From Halapricum desulfuricans (GTDB taxonomy: Archaea > Halobacteriota > Halobacteria > Halobacteriales > Haloarculaceae), in the NCBI RefSeq assembly GCF_017094525.1, contig NZ_CP064788.1:1721030-1785029 (forward strand): a stretch of DNA of 64,000 nucleotides, read 5' to 3'. Shown piece by piece: positions 8,575 to 16,786 of the stretch. The notes beneath the pieces were generated by a model. The model was not told the origin of the DNA, made no database searches, and worked only from the letters and a program-made list of their open reading frames with translations. Position 1 is the first letter of the stretch, and each line of letters opens with the position of its first letter. The translations under genes were made by a program, and so were the position numbers.

Positions 8575-9282
8575 ATGGACGAGACAAGACAGCGAGAGGC
8601 ACTGCTCGAGGCGATCGAGAACATCGCGGATCGGATCGACGAGGAGCGGGAGTATCTGACGGAACTGGACTCCGCGATCGGCGACGCCGACCACGGCGCG
8701 AACCTGAACCGCGGGTTCAAGGCCGTCATGGAGAAGCTCGAGGCGATGGACGACGACGCAGACGTCCAGGAGATTGCGAAGACGGTCGGAATGACACTCG
8801 TCTCGGAGGTCGGCGGCGCGGCGGGCCCGCTGTACGGTGGCTCGGCCATGACTGCGAGCACCGAACTCGAAGACGGGATCACGACCGAGTCGTCGGTCGC
8901 GTTCGCCGAGGCGTTCCTCGAGAAGTTGCAGGACCGCGGGGACGCTCGCGTCGGTGACAAGACGATGGTCGATGCGATCACGCCGGCGGTTCACACCTAC
9001 AAGAAGTCCATCGAGCAGGACGACCTGCCGCCGCTGGAGGCGCTGGCGAAGGCCGTCGACGCTGCCGAGCGCGGCGTCGAGTTCACGGTCCCGATCAGAG
9101 CGAGCAAGGGCCGGGCGTCGTTCCTGGGCTGGCGTTCGACCGGGCATCAGGACCCCGGTGCGACCAGCACACTGTTCATGCTCGAGGAGATCCTGGCAGT
9201 CGCCGAACAGTATCTGGAGGGCGACACCGACGTCGACGCGGCGTCGCCGACGATCCCGGACGAAGAACCCGAGGAGGAGTGA
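8575..9282 (+). CDS. dhaL: Dihydroxyacetone kinase subunit DhaL (ADP-binding)
   Basis: This 235-residue subunit binds ADP, which the PTS protein DhaM re-phosphorylates to ATP so that the sugar-binding subunit DhaK can make dihydroxyacetone phosphate. The Mg/ADP-binding loop is clear at about residues 37-49 (GDADHGANLNRGF). GGAAGPLYGGSAMTAS and SFLGWRSTGHQDPGATST are the other family blocks. It is followed two bases later by dhaM. The expected dhaK is not upstream; hcp lies there on the other strand. It must be elsewhere in the genome, or this pair serves another partner. Confidence 0.9.
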   Translation: MDETRQREALLEAIENIADRIDEEREYLTELDSAIGDADHGANLNRGFKAVMEKLEAMDDDADVQEIAKTVGMTLVSEVGGAAGPLYGGSAMTASTELEDGITTESSVAFAEAFLEKLQDRGDARVGDKTMVDAITPAVHTYKKSIEQDDLPPLEALAKAVDAAERGVEFTVPIRASKGRASFLGWRSTGHQDPGATSTLFMLEEILAVAEQYLEGDTDVDAASPTIPDEEPEEE

Positions 9283-9283
9283 G

Positions 9284-9682
9284 ATGATCGGACTACTGAT
9301 CGTCTCTCACAGCGGGCAGGCCGCCGCCGGAATCAGGGAGATCGCCATGGAGATGGGCGGCGACGAGGAGACCATCGCCGCGGTCGGCGGCGACCCGGAC
9401 GGCGGGATCGGCACGTCGATCGACGAGATCCAGGCGGCGCTTTCGGATCTGCTAGAGGCGACCGACGGCGTCGTCGTGCTGGTCGACCTCGGCAGTGCGG
9501 TGATGAACGCCGAGACGGCCATCGAGATGGTCGAGGCCGACACCGACGCCGAGATCGAGATCGCCGACGCGCCGATCGTCGAGGGGGCGCTCAACGCCGC
9601 GGCCAGCGCGACCAGCCCGAAAGCGACAGTCGAATCCGTCCGGGAATCGGCCGAAGAGGCCCGGGACATCTCGAAACTGTAG
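9284..9682 (+). CDS. dhaM: PTS-dependent dihydroxyacetone kinase phosphotransferase subunit DhaM
   Basis: This 132-residue EIIA-Man-like protein takes phosphate from the PTS chain (EI and HPr) and passes it to ADP bound on DhaL. The phospho-accepting His9 is in the conserved context LIVSHSG. The second conserved block GGDPDGGIGTS and VVLVDLGSAVMN follow. It is the short, single-domain form without fused HPr or EI, so it needs separate PTS proteins. It begins two bases after the dhaL stop, so the pair is one operon. Confidence 0.9.
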   Translation: MIGLLIVSHSGQAAAGIREIAMEMGGDEETIAAVGGDPDGGIGTSIDEIQAALSDLLEATDGVVVLVDLGSAVMNAETAIEMVEADTDAEIEIADAPIVEGALNAAASATSPKATVESVRESAEEARDISKL

Positions 9683-9752
9683 GCGTTTTCACCGCGTGGG
9701 AGTCCGGGCGCCGTTCATGACGCCCGCGCCCTTACTTCGGGACGAGCAGAGT

Positions 9753-10811
9753 ATGACCGGCGAGCAACTCCCGCCGCGGGAGACGGAGCACTACGAGACG
9801 GTCGAGGCCGACACCGTCCGGTGTCTGATCTGCCCGCGAACCTGTGAGATTCCGGCGGGCGAACGCGGCGTCTGTGGCGTCCGGGAGAACCGTGACGGTC
9901 GCCTGTACCTGACGACCTACGGGCGGGCGGTCTCGACGTCGATCGACCCGATCGAGAAGAAGCCGCTCTTTCACGTCGCGCCCGGAGCCGACGTGCTCTC
10001 GGTCGCCACGAAAGGGTGCAACCTGCGGTGTGACTTCTGTCAGAACTACCGAATCGCCATCGAGTACGAGGGCGTCACCGAGCACGAGCGCCCGCCCGAA
10101 GAGCTGGCCGGTCGGATCGAGGCCGGCGACGCCGACGGGATGGCCTACACCTACACCGAGCCGACGATCTTCATGGAGTACGCGCTGGACACCATGCGCG
10201 CGTCGCCGGACGACGCCCTGCAGGTGTTCGTCTCGAACGGCTACATGCGCCCCGAGACCGTCGACACGCTCGCGCCACACCTCGACGCGATCAATATCGA
10301 CATCAAAGGCGACCGGGAGTTCTACCGGAAACACACCGGCATCCCCGACCCCGAGCCGATATTCGAGACCGTCGAACGGTTCGCCGAGAGAGACGTCCAC
10401 CTCGAGGTGACGAACCTCGTCATTCCCGGTGAAAACGACGACGAGGCAAGCCTTCGCGACCGGATGGAGTGGATCGCCGACGCGGTCGGGACCGAAACAC
10501 CGGTCCACGTCTCGCGGTTCCATCCCGACTACAAACTCACTGACGTTCCGCCGACGCCGATCGAAACGATCGAGCGGGCGACGGAGATCGCCGGCGAAGC
10601 CGGTCTGGAATACGTCTACAGCGGGAACGTCCCTGGCCACGAGAGCGAGTCGACCTATTGCCCTGACTGCGGTCGACTGTTGATCGAGCGCGAGGGGTTC
10701 GCCGTCCGGGGTATCGACCTCGAAGACGGTGCCTGTCCGAACTGCAGTCGGGAGATCCCGATCCACGGAACGCCTCGTGGCCCGTCGAGCGGTCGCCGTC
10801 GTGTGCTCTGA
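9753..10811 (+). CDS. amrS: AmmeMemoRadiSam system radical SAM enzyme
   Basis: This 352-residue radical SAM protein has the [4Fe-4S] motif CNLRCDFC preceded by ATKG, at about residues 90-97. An N-terminal cysteine pair lies in CLICPRTCEIP, and a C-terminal zinc-ribbon-like CPDCG...CPNCS. This set is typical of the radical SAM member of the AmmeMemoRadiSam system, often mislabelled as pyruvate formate-lyase activase. The neighbouring gene encodes the other two system proteins as a fusion, which supports the call. The substrate is unknown. The start MTGEQLPPRE is preferred over a longer one 19 codons upstream. Confidence 0.88.
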   Translation: MTGEQLPPRETEHYETVEADTVRCLICPRTCEIPAGERGVCGVRENRDGRLYLTTYGRAVSTSIDPIEKKPLFHVAPGADVLSVATKGCNLRCDFCQNYRIAIEYEGVTEHERPPEELAGRIEAGDADGMAYTYTEPTIFMEYALDTMRASPDDALQVFVSNGYMRPETVDTLAPHLDAINIDIKGDREFYRKHTGIPDPEPIFETVERFAERDVHLEVTNLVIPGENDDEASLRDRMEWIADAVGTETPVHVSRFHPDYKLTDVPPTPIETIERATEIAGEAGLEYVYSGNVPGHESESTYCPDCGRLLIEREGFAVRGIDLEDGACPNCSREIPIHGTPRGPSSGRRRVL

Positions 10812-10835
10812 TCGATTCCCGGAGGATAACGATCC

Positions 10836-12389
10836 ATGGCACGAACGAACGAAGTTCCCGCGCAACTCGACCACGACGCGGGTCGGACGCTGGTATCGCG
10901 CGCCAGGCAGACCGTCGAAGCGGCCGCCCGAAGCGACGGCGAGCCGACGCCTTCGGGTGGCGAACCGGCTGATCGTCTCCAGATCGTCAGAGGCGTGTTC
11001 GTCACGATCAAGCGCGGCGAGCAGTTGCGCGGCTGTATCGGACGGCCCGATCCGGACGAACCGCTCGCCGAGACTGTCGTCGACGCCGCGATCGACGCCG
11101 CGCTGCACGACCCTCGCGTCGAACCGGTCGGGCCCGACGAACTCGACGACGTGACGGTCTCCGTATCGGTGCTCTCGAAGCCCGAACCGCTCCCGGCGTC
11201 AGACCCGTCGAACTACCCCCAGTACGTCGACGTCGGCAGACACGGGTTGATCGCCGAACGCGACTCGGCCCGGGGGTTGCTCCTGCCGCAGGTCGCCGTC
11301 GACAACGACTGGCGTGCCGAGCGATTCCTCGAGGCGACCTGCCAGAAAGCGAGGCTTCCGGGCCGTGCCTGGCGCGAGGACGGGGTCGAAATCAGGCGGT
11401 TCTCCGGCCGGGTGTTCACCGAGGCACAGCCGGGAGGAACGGTGATCGAGCGCCCGCTCGGGCGACCATCCGGGGCGGGCAAAGAGTCCACAGGCGACGG
11501 TGGAGGGCTGAACTCGGACGGACCCGGGGAGCCACGGACGGACGGCGGAGGTGTCAGAACGCCGGCAGTCGCCGGGGGGTTCTACGCCGGCGACGCTGAC
11601 GGACTCGAGGAGCAACTCCGGGAGTCGTTCACCCACGAGGTCGGGCCGGGCTCGCTGGCCGAGCACGACGCCGACCCGCGACGGCCGCTCGGACTGATCG
11701 TGCCACACGCGGGGTATCCCTACTCCGGACCTGTCGCCGCGCACGCCTACGCGACGCTCGCGCGCTCCGACACGCCCGAAACAGTCGTCGTCTTCGGGCC
11801 GAACCATCGACGCGTCGGGGAGAGCGTCGCCGTCGCGCCTCACGACCGCTGGCGGACGCCGCTCGGGGACGTCCCGGTCGATCGAGAACTTGCCGAGACT
11901 GTCGTCGACCGCCACGGGGCCGCGACGTTCGATCCGGTCGCCCACGAGGGCGAACACTCGATCGAGGTGCAGGTACCGTTCCTCCAGCACGTCCTCCCGG
12001 AAGTGTCGATCCTGCCGATCTGTCTCGGCACGCTCGATCACGACCGGGCCGAGCGACTCGGAACGGCGGTGGCGGACGCCGTCGATCGAACCGGGCGGAG
12101 CGCCGTCGTCGTGGGCTCGACCGATCTGACCCACTACCAGCCCCACGAGGCGGCAGTTGAGGCGGACCGACCCGTCCGCGAGGCGATCGAACGACTGGAC
12201 TCCGACACGATCGCCAGCCTGTCGGCGGAGGGTCACTCGATGTGTGGACCCTGGTCGACAGTCGCGACGGTGAGTGCCGCGCGCGAACTCGGCAGCGAGT
12301 CCGGGGACATCCTCGCGTACGCGACCAGCGCCGACACGGCGGGGTCGCCGGACCGCGTCGTCGGCTACTGTGCGGCGGCGATTCGGTAA
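10836..12389 (+). CDS. AMMECR1-MEMO1 fusion protein (AmmeMemoRadiSam A+B)
   Basis: This 517-residue fusion joins an N-terminal AMMECR1 domain (about residues 10-200, with FVTIKRGEQLRGCIGRP and LLLPQVAVDNDW) to a C-terminal MEMO1 domain (about 240-517). A Gly/Glu/Asp-rich linker connects them. The MEMO half keeps the metal-site-like residues in VPHAGYPYSGP, EGEHSIEVQVPFLQ and GSTDLTHYQPHE. In many genomes the two are separate genes beside a radical SAM gene, and here that gene lies 24 bases upstream. The fusion implies that the A and B proteins work in one complex. The reaction is not known. Confidence 0.88.
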   Translation: MARTNEVPAQLDHDAGRTLVSRARQTVEAAARSDGEPTPSGGEPADRLQIVRGVFVTIKRGEQLRGCIGRPDPDEPLAETVVDAAIDAALHDPRVEPVGPDELDDVTVSVSVLSKPEPLPASDPSNYPQYVDVGRHGLIAERDSARGLLLPQVAVDNDWRAERFLEATCQKARLPGRAWREDGVEIRRFSGRVFTEAQPGGTVIERPLGRPSGAGKESTGDGGGLNSDGPGEPRTDGGGVRTPAVAGGFYAGDADGLEEQLRESFTHEVGPGSLAEHDADPRRPLGLIVPHAGYPYSGPVAAHAYATLARSDTPETVVVFGPNHRRVGESVAVAPHDRWRTPLGDVPVDRELAETVVDRHGAATFDPVAHEGEHSIEVQVPFLQHVLPEVSILPICLGTLDHDRAERLGTAVADAVDRTGRSAVVVGSTDLTHYQPHEAAVEADRPVREAIERLDSDTIASLSAEGHSMCGPWSTVATVSAARELGSESGDILAYATSADTAGSPDRVVGYCAAAIR

Positions 12390-12445
12390 CGAGACCGGTC
12401 CAGCCGCCAGCCAAACTATTTGTCCCCGGACCGGAAAGTTGCGAT

Positions 12446-13885
12446 ATGGACGAGTCCGACCTCTCTTCGGACCTGCGGGATCGGCTCGACGACCGCAGGG
12501 CCGAGCGCTCCAAGGGGACGCTCGCGCTGAGCGAGCAGGAGGGATACGTCGGCGACGAACTGACTCTTCTGGGTCGGAACTTCCCCGAAAACGAACAGTA
12601 CGATATCGTCTGGCACACCAGCGACGGGAAGTGGGGCGTCATCGAGGCCAACAGGGTCGTCGGGCCACAGTACAGTCCGCGAACCGAAGCCGTCGCGACA
12701 GTTCGGACCGACGGATCCGGGTGTTTCGAGGAGACGTGGACGGTCCCGGAGGACTACGGTGGGTCACACAAGATCACTGTCGAGAACGACGGCGGCGTCG
12801 CAGCCAGAGCCGAATACGAGGTCAGGCCGTGGTTCGAACTCGACCGGACGGCGGCACCGATGGGCGAGTCGTTCGTCCTCAGGGGGTACGGGATCGGCCC
12901 GTCGCTGGACTCCAACAACTTCCAGGTCGCCTGGGACAACCAGTTCGTCGGGTTCATCACGGGCGTCATCAACCGCGGGACTGCGACGGCACGGATCCGG
13001 GCTGTCGGCCCGCCTGGCGAGCACGTCGTGCAGGTCTGGCGAAACTACCGCGGCGTGCCGTTCGTCGCGAACAACACCCAGTCGCCGCTGGGCCCGGTCG
13101 GCGGCGACCGGCCGAACGCCTGGACGGTCGAAGTGACCGAACCGGACGATCCGCCGCCGACGATGTGGGTCGACGAACTGTTGGAGGAGCAGCCCTTCGA
13201 GGTCCACTATCCCGACCTCGACGCCGATACCGAAGCGGAGCTCGACGTGACTCCGCAGTGTGGCCCGGCCGGAACGCAAGCGGTCATCACGGGGCGGAAC
13301 TTCCCGCCGAACGCGTCAGTCGACCTGCAGTGGTATCAGCACGTCGGCGACGGGATCCGAGGACTGGAGGTCACGCCGACGGTCCGCCCCGGCGTCTTGC
13401 CGACCGTGGCCGCCGACGCGGACGGCCGGTTCCAGGTCGAGTTCGAGGTCCCGCCGGCTGAGGGGTCGACTCGGCCGATCCTCGCGGAAGTCGACGGCCA
13501 GTCGGTCGCAGCGACCGGCTTCATGATGCAGCCCTCCATCGAGACGTTCGAACCCACCAGCGGACCGGTCGGGACCGAAATCGAGATCGAACTCTCGGGG
13601 ATCGGGTGGACGGCCTACGAGAGCGCGCCCTTCTTCGTCTACGACAACGCCCCGCTGGGCTACGCCTGCGGCACGAGCGAGGACCTGCGCAGCCCGACCG
13701 TCAGGACGGTGCTGCAGGCGACGGGCGAACCCGGCTATCACTTCATCGAGGTCTACCCCTCGATCTTCGAGATGGAAGACGACGAACCCGAGTTCGAGAT
13801 CCGTCCCCACCTCTCGTATCTCGACAACCACCCCGTGCGCCCGCTCCCGGCCTGTCACATGGTCTTCGAGGTGACTGGGGAATGA
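12446..13885 (+). CDS. TIG/IPT-repeat protein without signal peptide
   Basis: This 479-residue protein of unknown function is built from four Ig-like TIG/IPT-type repeats. Each opens with a G-x-x-V/L-x-L-x-G block: GDELTLLGRNFP near residue 35, GESFVLRGYGIGP near 140, GTQAVITGRNFPPN near 275 and GTEIEIELSGIGW near 375. The first 30 residues are charged (MDESDLSSDLRDRLDDRRAE) and not a signal peptide, and no transmembrane segment is seen. That is odd, because this fold is usually extracellular. It may be cytoplasmic or use an unknown export route. It stands alone with its own short upstream region. Confidence 0.6.
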   Translation: MDESDLSSDLRDRLDDRRAERSKGTLALSEQEGYVGDELTLLGRNFPENEQYDIVWHTSDGKWGVIEANRVVGPQYSPRTEAVATVRTDGSGCFEETWTVPEDYGGSHKITVENDGGVAARAEYEVRPWFELDRTAAPMGESFVLRGYGIGPSLDSNNFQVAWDNQFVGFITGVINRGTATARIRAVGPPGEHVVQVWRNYRGVPFVANNTQSPLGPVGGDRPNAWTVEVTEPDDPPPTMWVDELLEEQPFEVHYPDLDADTEAELDVTPQCGPAGTQAVITGRNFPPNASVDLQWYQHVGDGIRGLEVTPTVRPGVLPTVAADADGRFQVEFEVPPAEGSTRPILAEVDGQSVAATGFMMQPSIETFEPTSGPVGTEIEIELSGIGWTAYESAPFFVYDNAPLGYACGTSEDLRSPTVRTVLQATGEPGYHFIEVYPSIFEMEDDEPEFEIRPHLSYLDNHPVRPLPACHMVFEVTGE

Positions 13886-13989
13886 ACGTCGAGCGTCTCC
13901 AAGCCAGCACACCGCAAGCACCAGCGTGACCGCACCGCAAATCGATCCGGCGCCCCAATCTTTTTTGTCAGCCCACCTGAACGACGGCC

Positions 13990-14919
13990 ATGGGTTCGGA
14001 TTCCATCTACGACAGACACCACGAGGTGTTCTTGCTGTGGGCATGTCGCGAGACAGGTGTGTTCGACGCGCTTTTCGCGGGGTACGGTCGACCCGACGCG
14101 GTCGCGGAGCACGCGGGGATCACCGATCGGGCGAGCGGGATCGTCCTCGACGCGCTGGCCGATTCGGGATACGTCCGGGAGACGAAAGACGGCTACGAGC
14201 CGACCGATGAGTTAAGGGGGTTCGATCCCGGGACGCCGCCGGTCGAGCGCGGTATCCTGCCCCATCGCGTCGACTCGCTGGAAAATTACATCCGGCTCCC
14301 GGAGACGATGCGGACGGGCGAATCGCCGGAGCCGACCGAGGAGGGGTTCAAAAACTACATGGGTGCGATGGCCTCGATCCCGGACGGGACGCTGCGGGCG
14401 ATCGTCACGGCTGCCGAGCACGCCCATCCGCGACCCGAGCGCGTGCTCGACGTCGGCGGCGGGCCGGGTCGGTTCAGTGCCGAGTTCGCCCGTCGCGGGG
14501 CCGCGGTGACGCTACTCGACCAGCCCGAGGTGCTGGACCTGCTCGCGGATCACCATGCGGACCTCGATGTCGACGTCGTCGAGGGTGACGCCCGCCAGTC
14601 GCTGCCGGCGGGGTTCGATCTCGTGTTCAGCGCCCGCATGACGGTGTCGCTGTCGTTGCCGGGCATCCGCGAGTACGTCGGGAACGTCTTCGAGGCGCTC
14701 GAACCCGGCGGGACGTTCGCCGCCGCGGAGTGGGTGCGGGGTCGGGCTGACGTCGCCGGGCGATTCGGCGTGCACATGCTCAGCATGTCCGACGTCGGCA
14801 ACACCTACACCGAAGACGCGTACCGTTCGGCGCTCGAGTCCGCGGGCTTTACCGATCCGGAGATCCGGGAAGTCCCGGACACCCGCTTTCAGCTGGTCGT
14901 CGGGCGGAAACCTGGATAG
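13990..14919 (+). CDS. Class I SAM-dependent methyltransferase (O-methyltransferase-like)
   Basis: This 309-residue enzyme has an N-terminal winged-helix dimerisation domain (YDRHHEVFLLWACRETGVFD to about residue 75), as in the O-methyltransferases of plants and polyketide pathways. A Rossmann SAM-binding domain follows, with motif I DVGGGPGRFSAEFARRGA near residue 154 and the acidic residue in LLDQPEV. The end FQLVVGRKPG closes the last beta-strand. No neighbour identifies a substrate. A small-molecule substrate such as a quinone or phenolic compound is only an inference from the fold. Confidence 0.75.
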   Translation: MGSDSIYDRHHEVFLLWACRETGVFDALFAGYGRPDAVAEHAGITDRASGIVLDALADSGYVRETKDGYEPTDELRGFDPGTPPVERGILPHRVDSLENYIRLPETMRTGESPEPTEEGFKNYMGAMASIPDGTLRAIVTAAEHAHPRPERVLDVGGGPGRFSAEFARRGAAVTLLDQPEVLDLLADHHADLDVDVVEGDARQSLPAGFDLVFSARMTVSLSLPGIREYVGNVFEALEPGGTFAAAEWVRGRADVAGRFGVHMLSMSDVGNTYTEDAYRSALESAGFTDPEIREVPDTRFQLVVGRKPG

Positions 14920-14990
14920 TTGATCGGTGACTGCCCTCGTCGGCTGCTTCGATCCGAGCCTACAAACGCCTCGGGGACCCAGAGACCACC

Positions 14991-15434
14991 ATGACCGAGT
15001 TCACGGACGACGTCAGGGACCTGATTCAGTACCATATCGAGGAGGAGCACGGCTATCTCTCGTGGCTCGGGGTCTCGGTCGAGGAGTTCACCCGCGATAC
15101 CGTCACGATGTCCGTCCCGTACGACGAGAAACTCACGAACACGACCAGTCCGCCGACAATGCACGGCGGGATCGCTGCGACGCTGGCGGACACGGCCGGC
15201 GGGGTCGCGCTCCGACCGTCGCTGTCCGATCCCGTGGGCGGCGGGGTCGCGACGATCAACCTCAACGTCAACTATCTCCAGCGCGCGTCTGGCGATCTCA
15301 CGGCGCGTGCAGAGGTGGTCCGGGCGGGCAACAGCGTCGGCGTCTCGGAGGTCTACGTCGAATCGGAGACGCCCGACGGGGCTGTCGAGCCGGTCGCCGT
15401 CGTGACGGGTGCCTACCGGCTGTTTCAGGACTAG
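14991..15434 (+). CDS. PaaI-family hotdog thioesterase
   Basis: This 147-residue single hotdog domain has the family signature TMHGGIAATLADTAGG and the core strand NLNVNYLQRASGDLTARAEV. Such enzymes hydrolyse acyl- or aryl-CoA thioesters as tetramers. The catalytic Asp is probably in TLADTAGG. It lies in the same direction as the methyltransferase but 71 bases after it, so an operon is uncertain. The physiological CoA ester is unknown. Confidence 0.82.
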   Translation: MTEFTDDVRDLIQYHIEEEHGYLSWLGVSVEEFTRDTVTMSVPYDEKLTNTTSPPTMHGGIAATLADTAGGVALRPSLSDPVGGGVATINLNVNYLQRASGDLTARAEVVRAGNSVGVSEVYVESETPDGAVEPVAVVTGAYRLFQD

Positions 15435-15520
15435 ATTCGCGTGCAGACCTCAACGCGTTCGTTCCAGTGGCTATCGAAAAGCAATTCTTAAGTCGGCCAC
15501 TCCGGTAACCAGTAGTGCGC

Positions 15521-15595
15521 GGGTCGGTGATCTAGTCCGGTTATGATACCTCCTTCACACGGAGGAAGTCGGCGGTTCAAATCCGCCCCGACCCA
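15521..15595 (+). tRNA. tRNA-Val (CAC anticodon)
   Basis: The acceptor stem pairs GGGTCGG with CCGACCC, followed by discriminator A. The anticodon stem-loop is CCTCC-TTCACAC-GGAGG, giving anticodon CAC. The T arm is GGCGG-TTCAAAT-CCGCC. No CCA is encoded. The gene marks the left edge of a small region of transferred and broken sequence. Confidence 0.95.
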
Positions 15596-15622
15596 TAAGT
15601 CTTCTAAACGGCCGTGAAGGAG

Positions 15623-15674
15623 CCTGAAACGACGCCTTCTTGCGTTTCAGGGTCACAGCCGGGATTTGAACCCA
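15623..15674 (-). other. Stem-loop plus tRNA T-arm-like sequence (possible attachment-site remnant)
   Basis: CCTGAAACG at 15623 pairs with CGTTTCAGG at 15643. Immediately after, the minus strand reads GGGTTCAAATCCCGGCTGTG, which looks like the T arm and 3' acceptor strand of a tRNA without the rest of the molecule. Such partial tRNA ends are typical of integration sites. No integrase gene is seen, so this would be a leftover. The stem-loop could also act as a terminator. Confidence 0.35.
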
Positions 15675-15742
15675 TCCGCTCGACGTCGGCGTTGCGTTGA
15701 TTCGTGTGGCCTTTCGCTTCGACGATTACGATCACCCCCTCA

Positions 15743-15822
15743 TAGTGACCGTTGTACCGATTTACAGGTGCGACCGCACGACGTCGTGCGGTCGATCCGG
15801 AAGGGACGTACAACAGTCACTA
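15743..15822. repeat. Nested palindromic element P1, copy A
   Basis: This 80-base element has outer arms TAGTGACCGTTGTAC and GTACAACAGTCACTA, paired except at one position. The inner part is a perfect palindrome running from CGACCGCACGAC to GTCGTGCGGTCG. It is in the same orientation as the copy at 17043-17119, and together they flank the ATPase fragment, the endonuclease-like gene and the tnpB relic. Confidence 0.9.
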
Positions 15823-15839
15823 GCAAGAAGAACACTCGG

Positions 15840-16108
15840 ACGCATATTCTCTCCCCGACGGCCGTCCTCTACAACGAGCCCGAATTCCTCCTTCGCACGG
15901 AGTTACGGAACCCCGCGCGGTACATGACTATCCTCAAGGCGATCGCAACCGGGCACACGACGCCCAACGCGATCTCTGGGGCGACCAGTATCGATTCGGG
16001 GCCGCTGTCGAAGTACCTCCAGACCCTCCGGCGGCTGCGGTTGATCGACCGCGAGGTGCCCGTGACGGCGTCGACAAAGCAGTCCAAGCGGTCGCGGTAT
16101 GGGTTGTT
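15840..16108 (+). pseudogene. Fragment of an archaeal ATP-binding protein (DUF234-type C-terminal region)
   Basis: About 90 codons encode a stretch with LSPTAVLYNEPEFLLRTEL and SGPLSKYLQTLRRLRLIDRE. This belongs to the winged-helix region after the ATPase domain of archaeal AAA-type ATP-binding proteins (DUF234 group). The ATP-binding domain with Walker motifs is missing upstream, where the P1 palindrome sits. The reading breaks off after KRSRYGL, where AT-rich foreign sequence begins. It is therefore truncated at both ends and not functional as the parent protein. Confidence 0.7.
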
Positions 16109-16124
16109 AATTTGGTTTCTGCTG

Positions 16125-16736
16125 CTACGTCTCGGGGACAGATATCGATTTGATGAGGTCCATTTGCATCTCCATTTTCCGCTTTTTATAGTCTACATCC
16201 ACTATTTGTATTTCTCCGATATCCTCAGGCCGAAATACAATTTCGATATCTTCAAAATAGAAATCGCCGATAACCACGTCAGCACCGAACTCAAGTTTGG
16301 ATGGTTTAGTGTCGTCGAGAATTGTCTGTTTTGAAATAACACCCATCGCGTCCTGCTGTCCCACTACGAAGAAGTCGGCCAGTACGTCTGGATTTATCTG
16401 ATTCCTCTCACCGAGATTATTAATTAGCCGCAAATTTGGATCTCGGGGGTCCTGCCGGACATTGGTAAACAGGGCGTCCTGTTCGTATTTGAACTCGATA
16501 TCCAATCCCAGCGCCGTGTCAACAAAATCCCTCCCCTTGTCGTCAACCCACTGCAGCCGGCCATCACTGTACACTTCCAAGCACCGTTCGATAATGTCGG
16601 ACTTATCGAAGCGGTCTTTTCTGCCGTTCAACTGGTCGCCGACAGACTGTACTAGGGTGGCATAACGCCGCTTATCGATCGACTCAGCCAACTCGGCTGC
16701 GTACTGTTCTTCGGTGGGTATATCTGAGTATGTCAT
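16125..16736 (-). CDS. Putative PD-(D/E)XK (type II restriction-like) endonuclease
   Basis: This 203-residue protein has a codon and base composition clearly richer in A and T than its neighbours, which points to recent transfer. It contains DTALGLDIEFKYEQDALFT at about residues 90-108, where D-I-E-F-K resembles the active-site D...ExK of PD-(D/E)XK nucleases such as type II restriction enzymes. No methyltransferase is adjacent, which is unusual for a restriction enzyme and suggests a solitary or remnant system. It is inserted between an ATPase fragment and a tnpB fragment. The nuclease call rests on this one motif. Confidence 0.4.
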   Translation of the reverse strand: MTYSDIPTEEQYAAELAESIDKRRYATLVQSVGDQLNGRKDRFDKSDIIERCLEVYSDGRLQWVDDKGRDFVDTALGLDIEFKYEQDALFTNVRQDPRDPNLRLINNLGERNQINPDVLADFFVVGQQDAMGVISKQTILDDTKPSKLEFGADVVIGDFYFEDIEIVFRPEDIGEIQIVDVDYKKRKMEMQMDLIKSISVPET

Positions 16737-16786
16737 ACAATTTTCTTACCAACAGATCATCTTCATAGTTCTGATCACTATTCGTC

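Larger units (their letters stand above)
15596..16124. other. Island left part between tRNA-Val and the endonuclease-like gene
   Basis: There is no intact gene in this 529-base stretch. In order it holds a stem-loop just after the tRNA, a short tRNA T-arm-like sequence on the minus strand, a P1 palindromic element and a fragment of an ATPase gene. Each is listed separately. The arrangement looks like the scar of repeated integration next to a tRNA. Confidence 0.6.
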
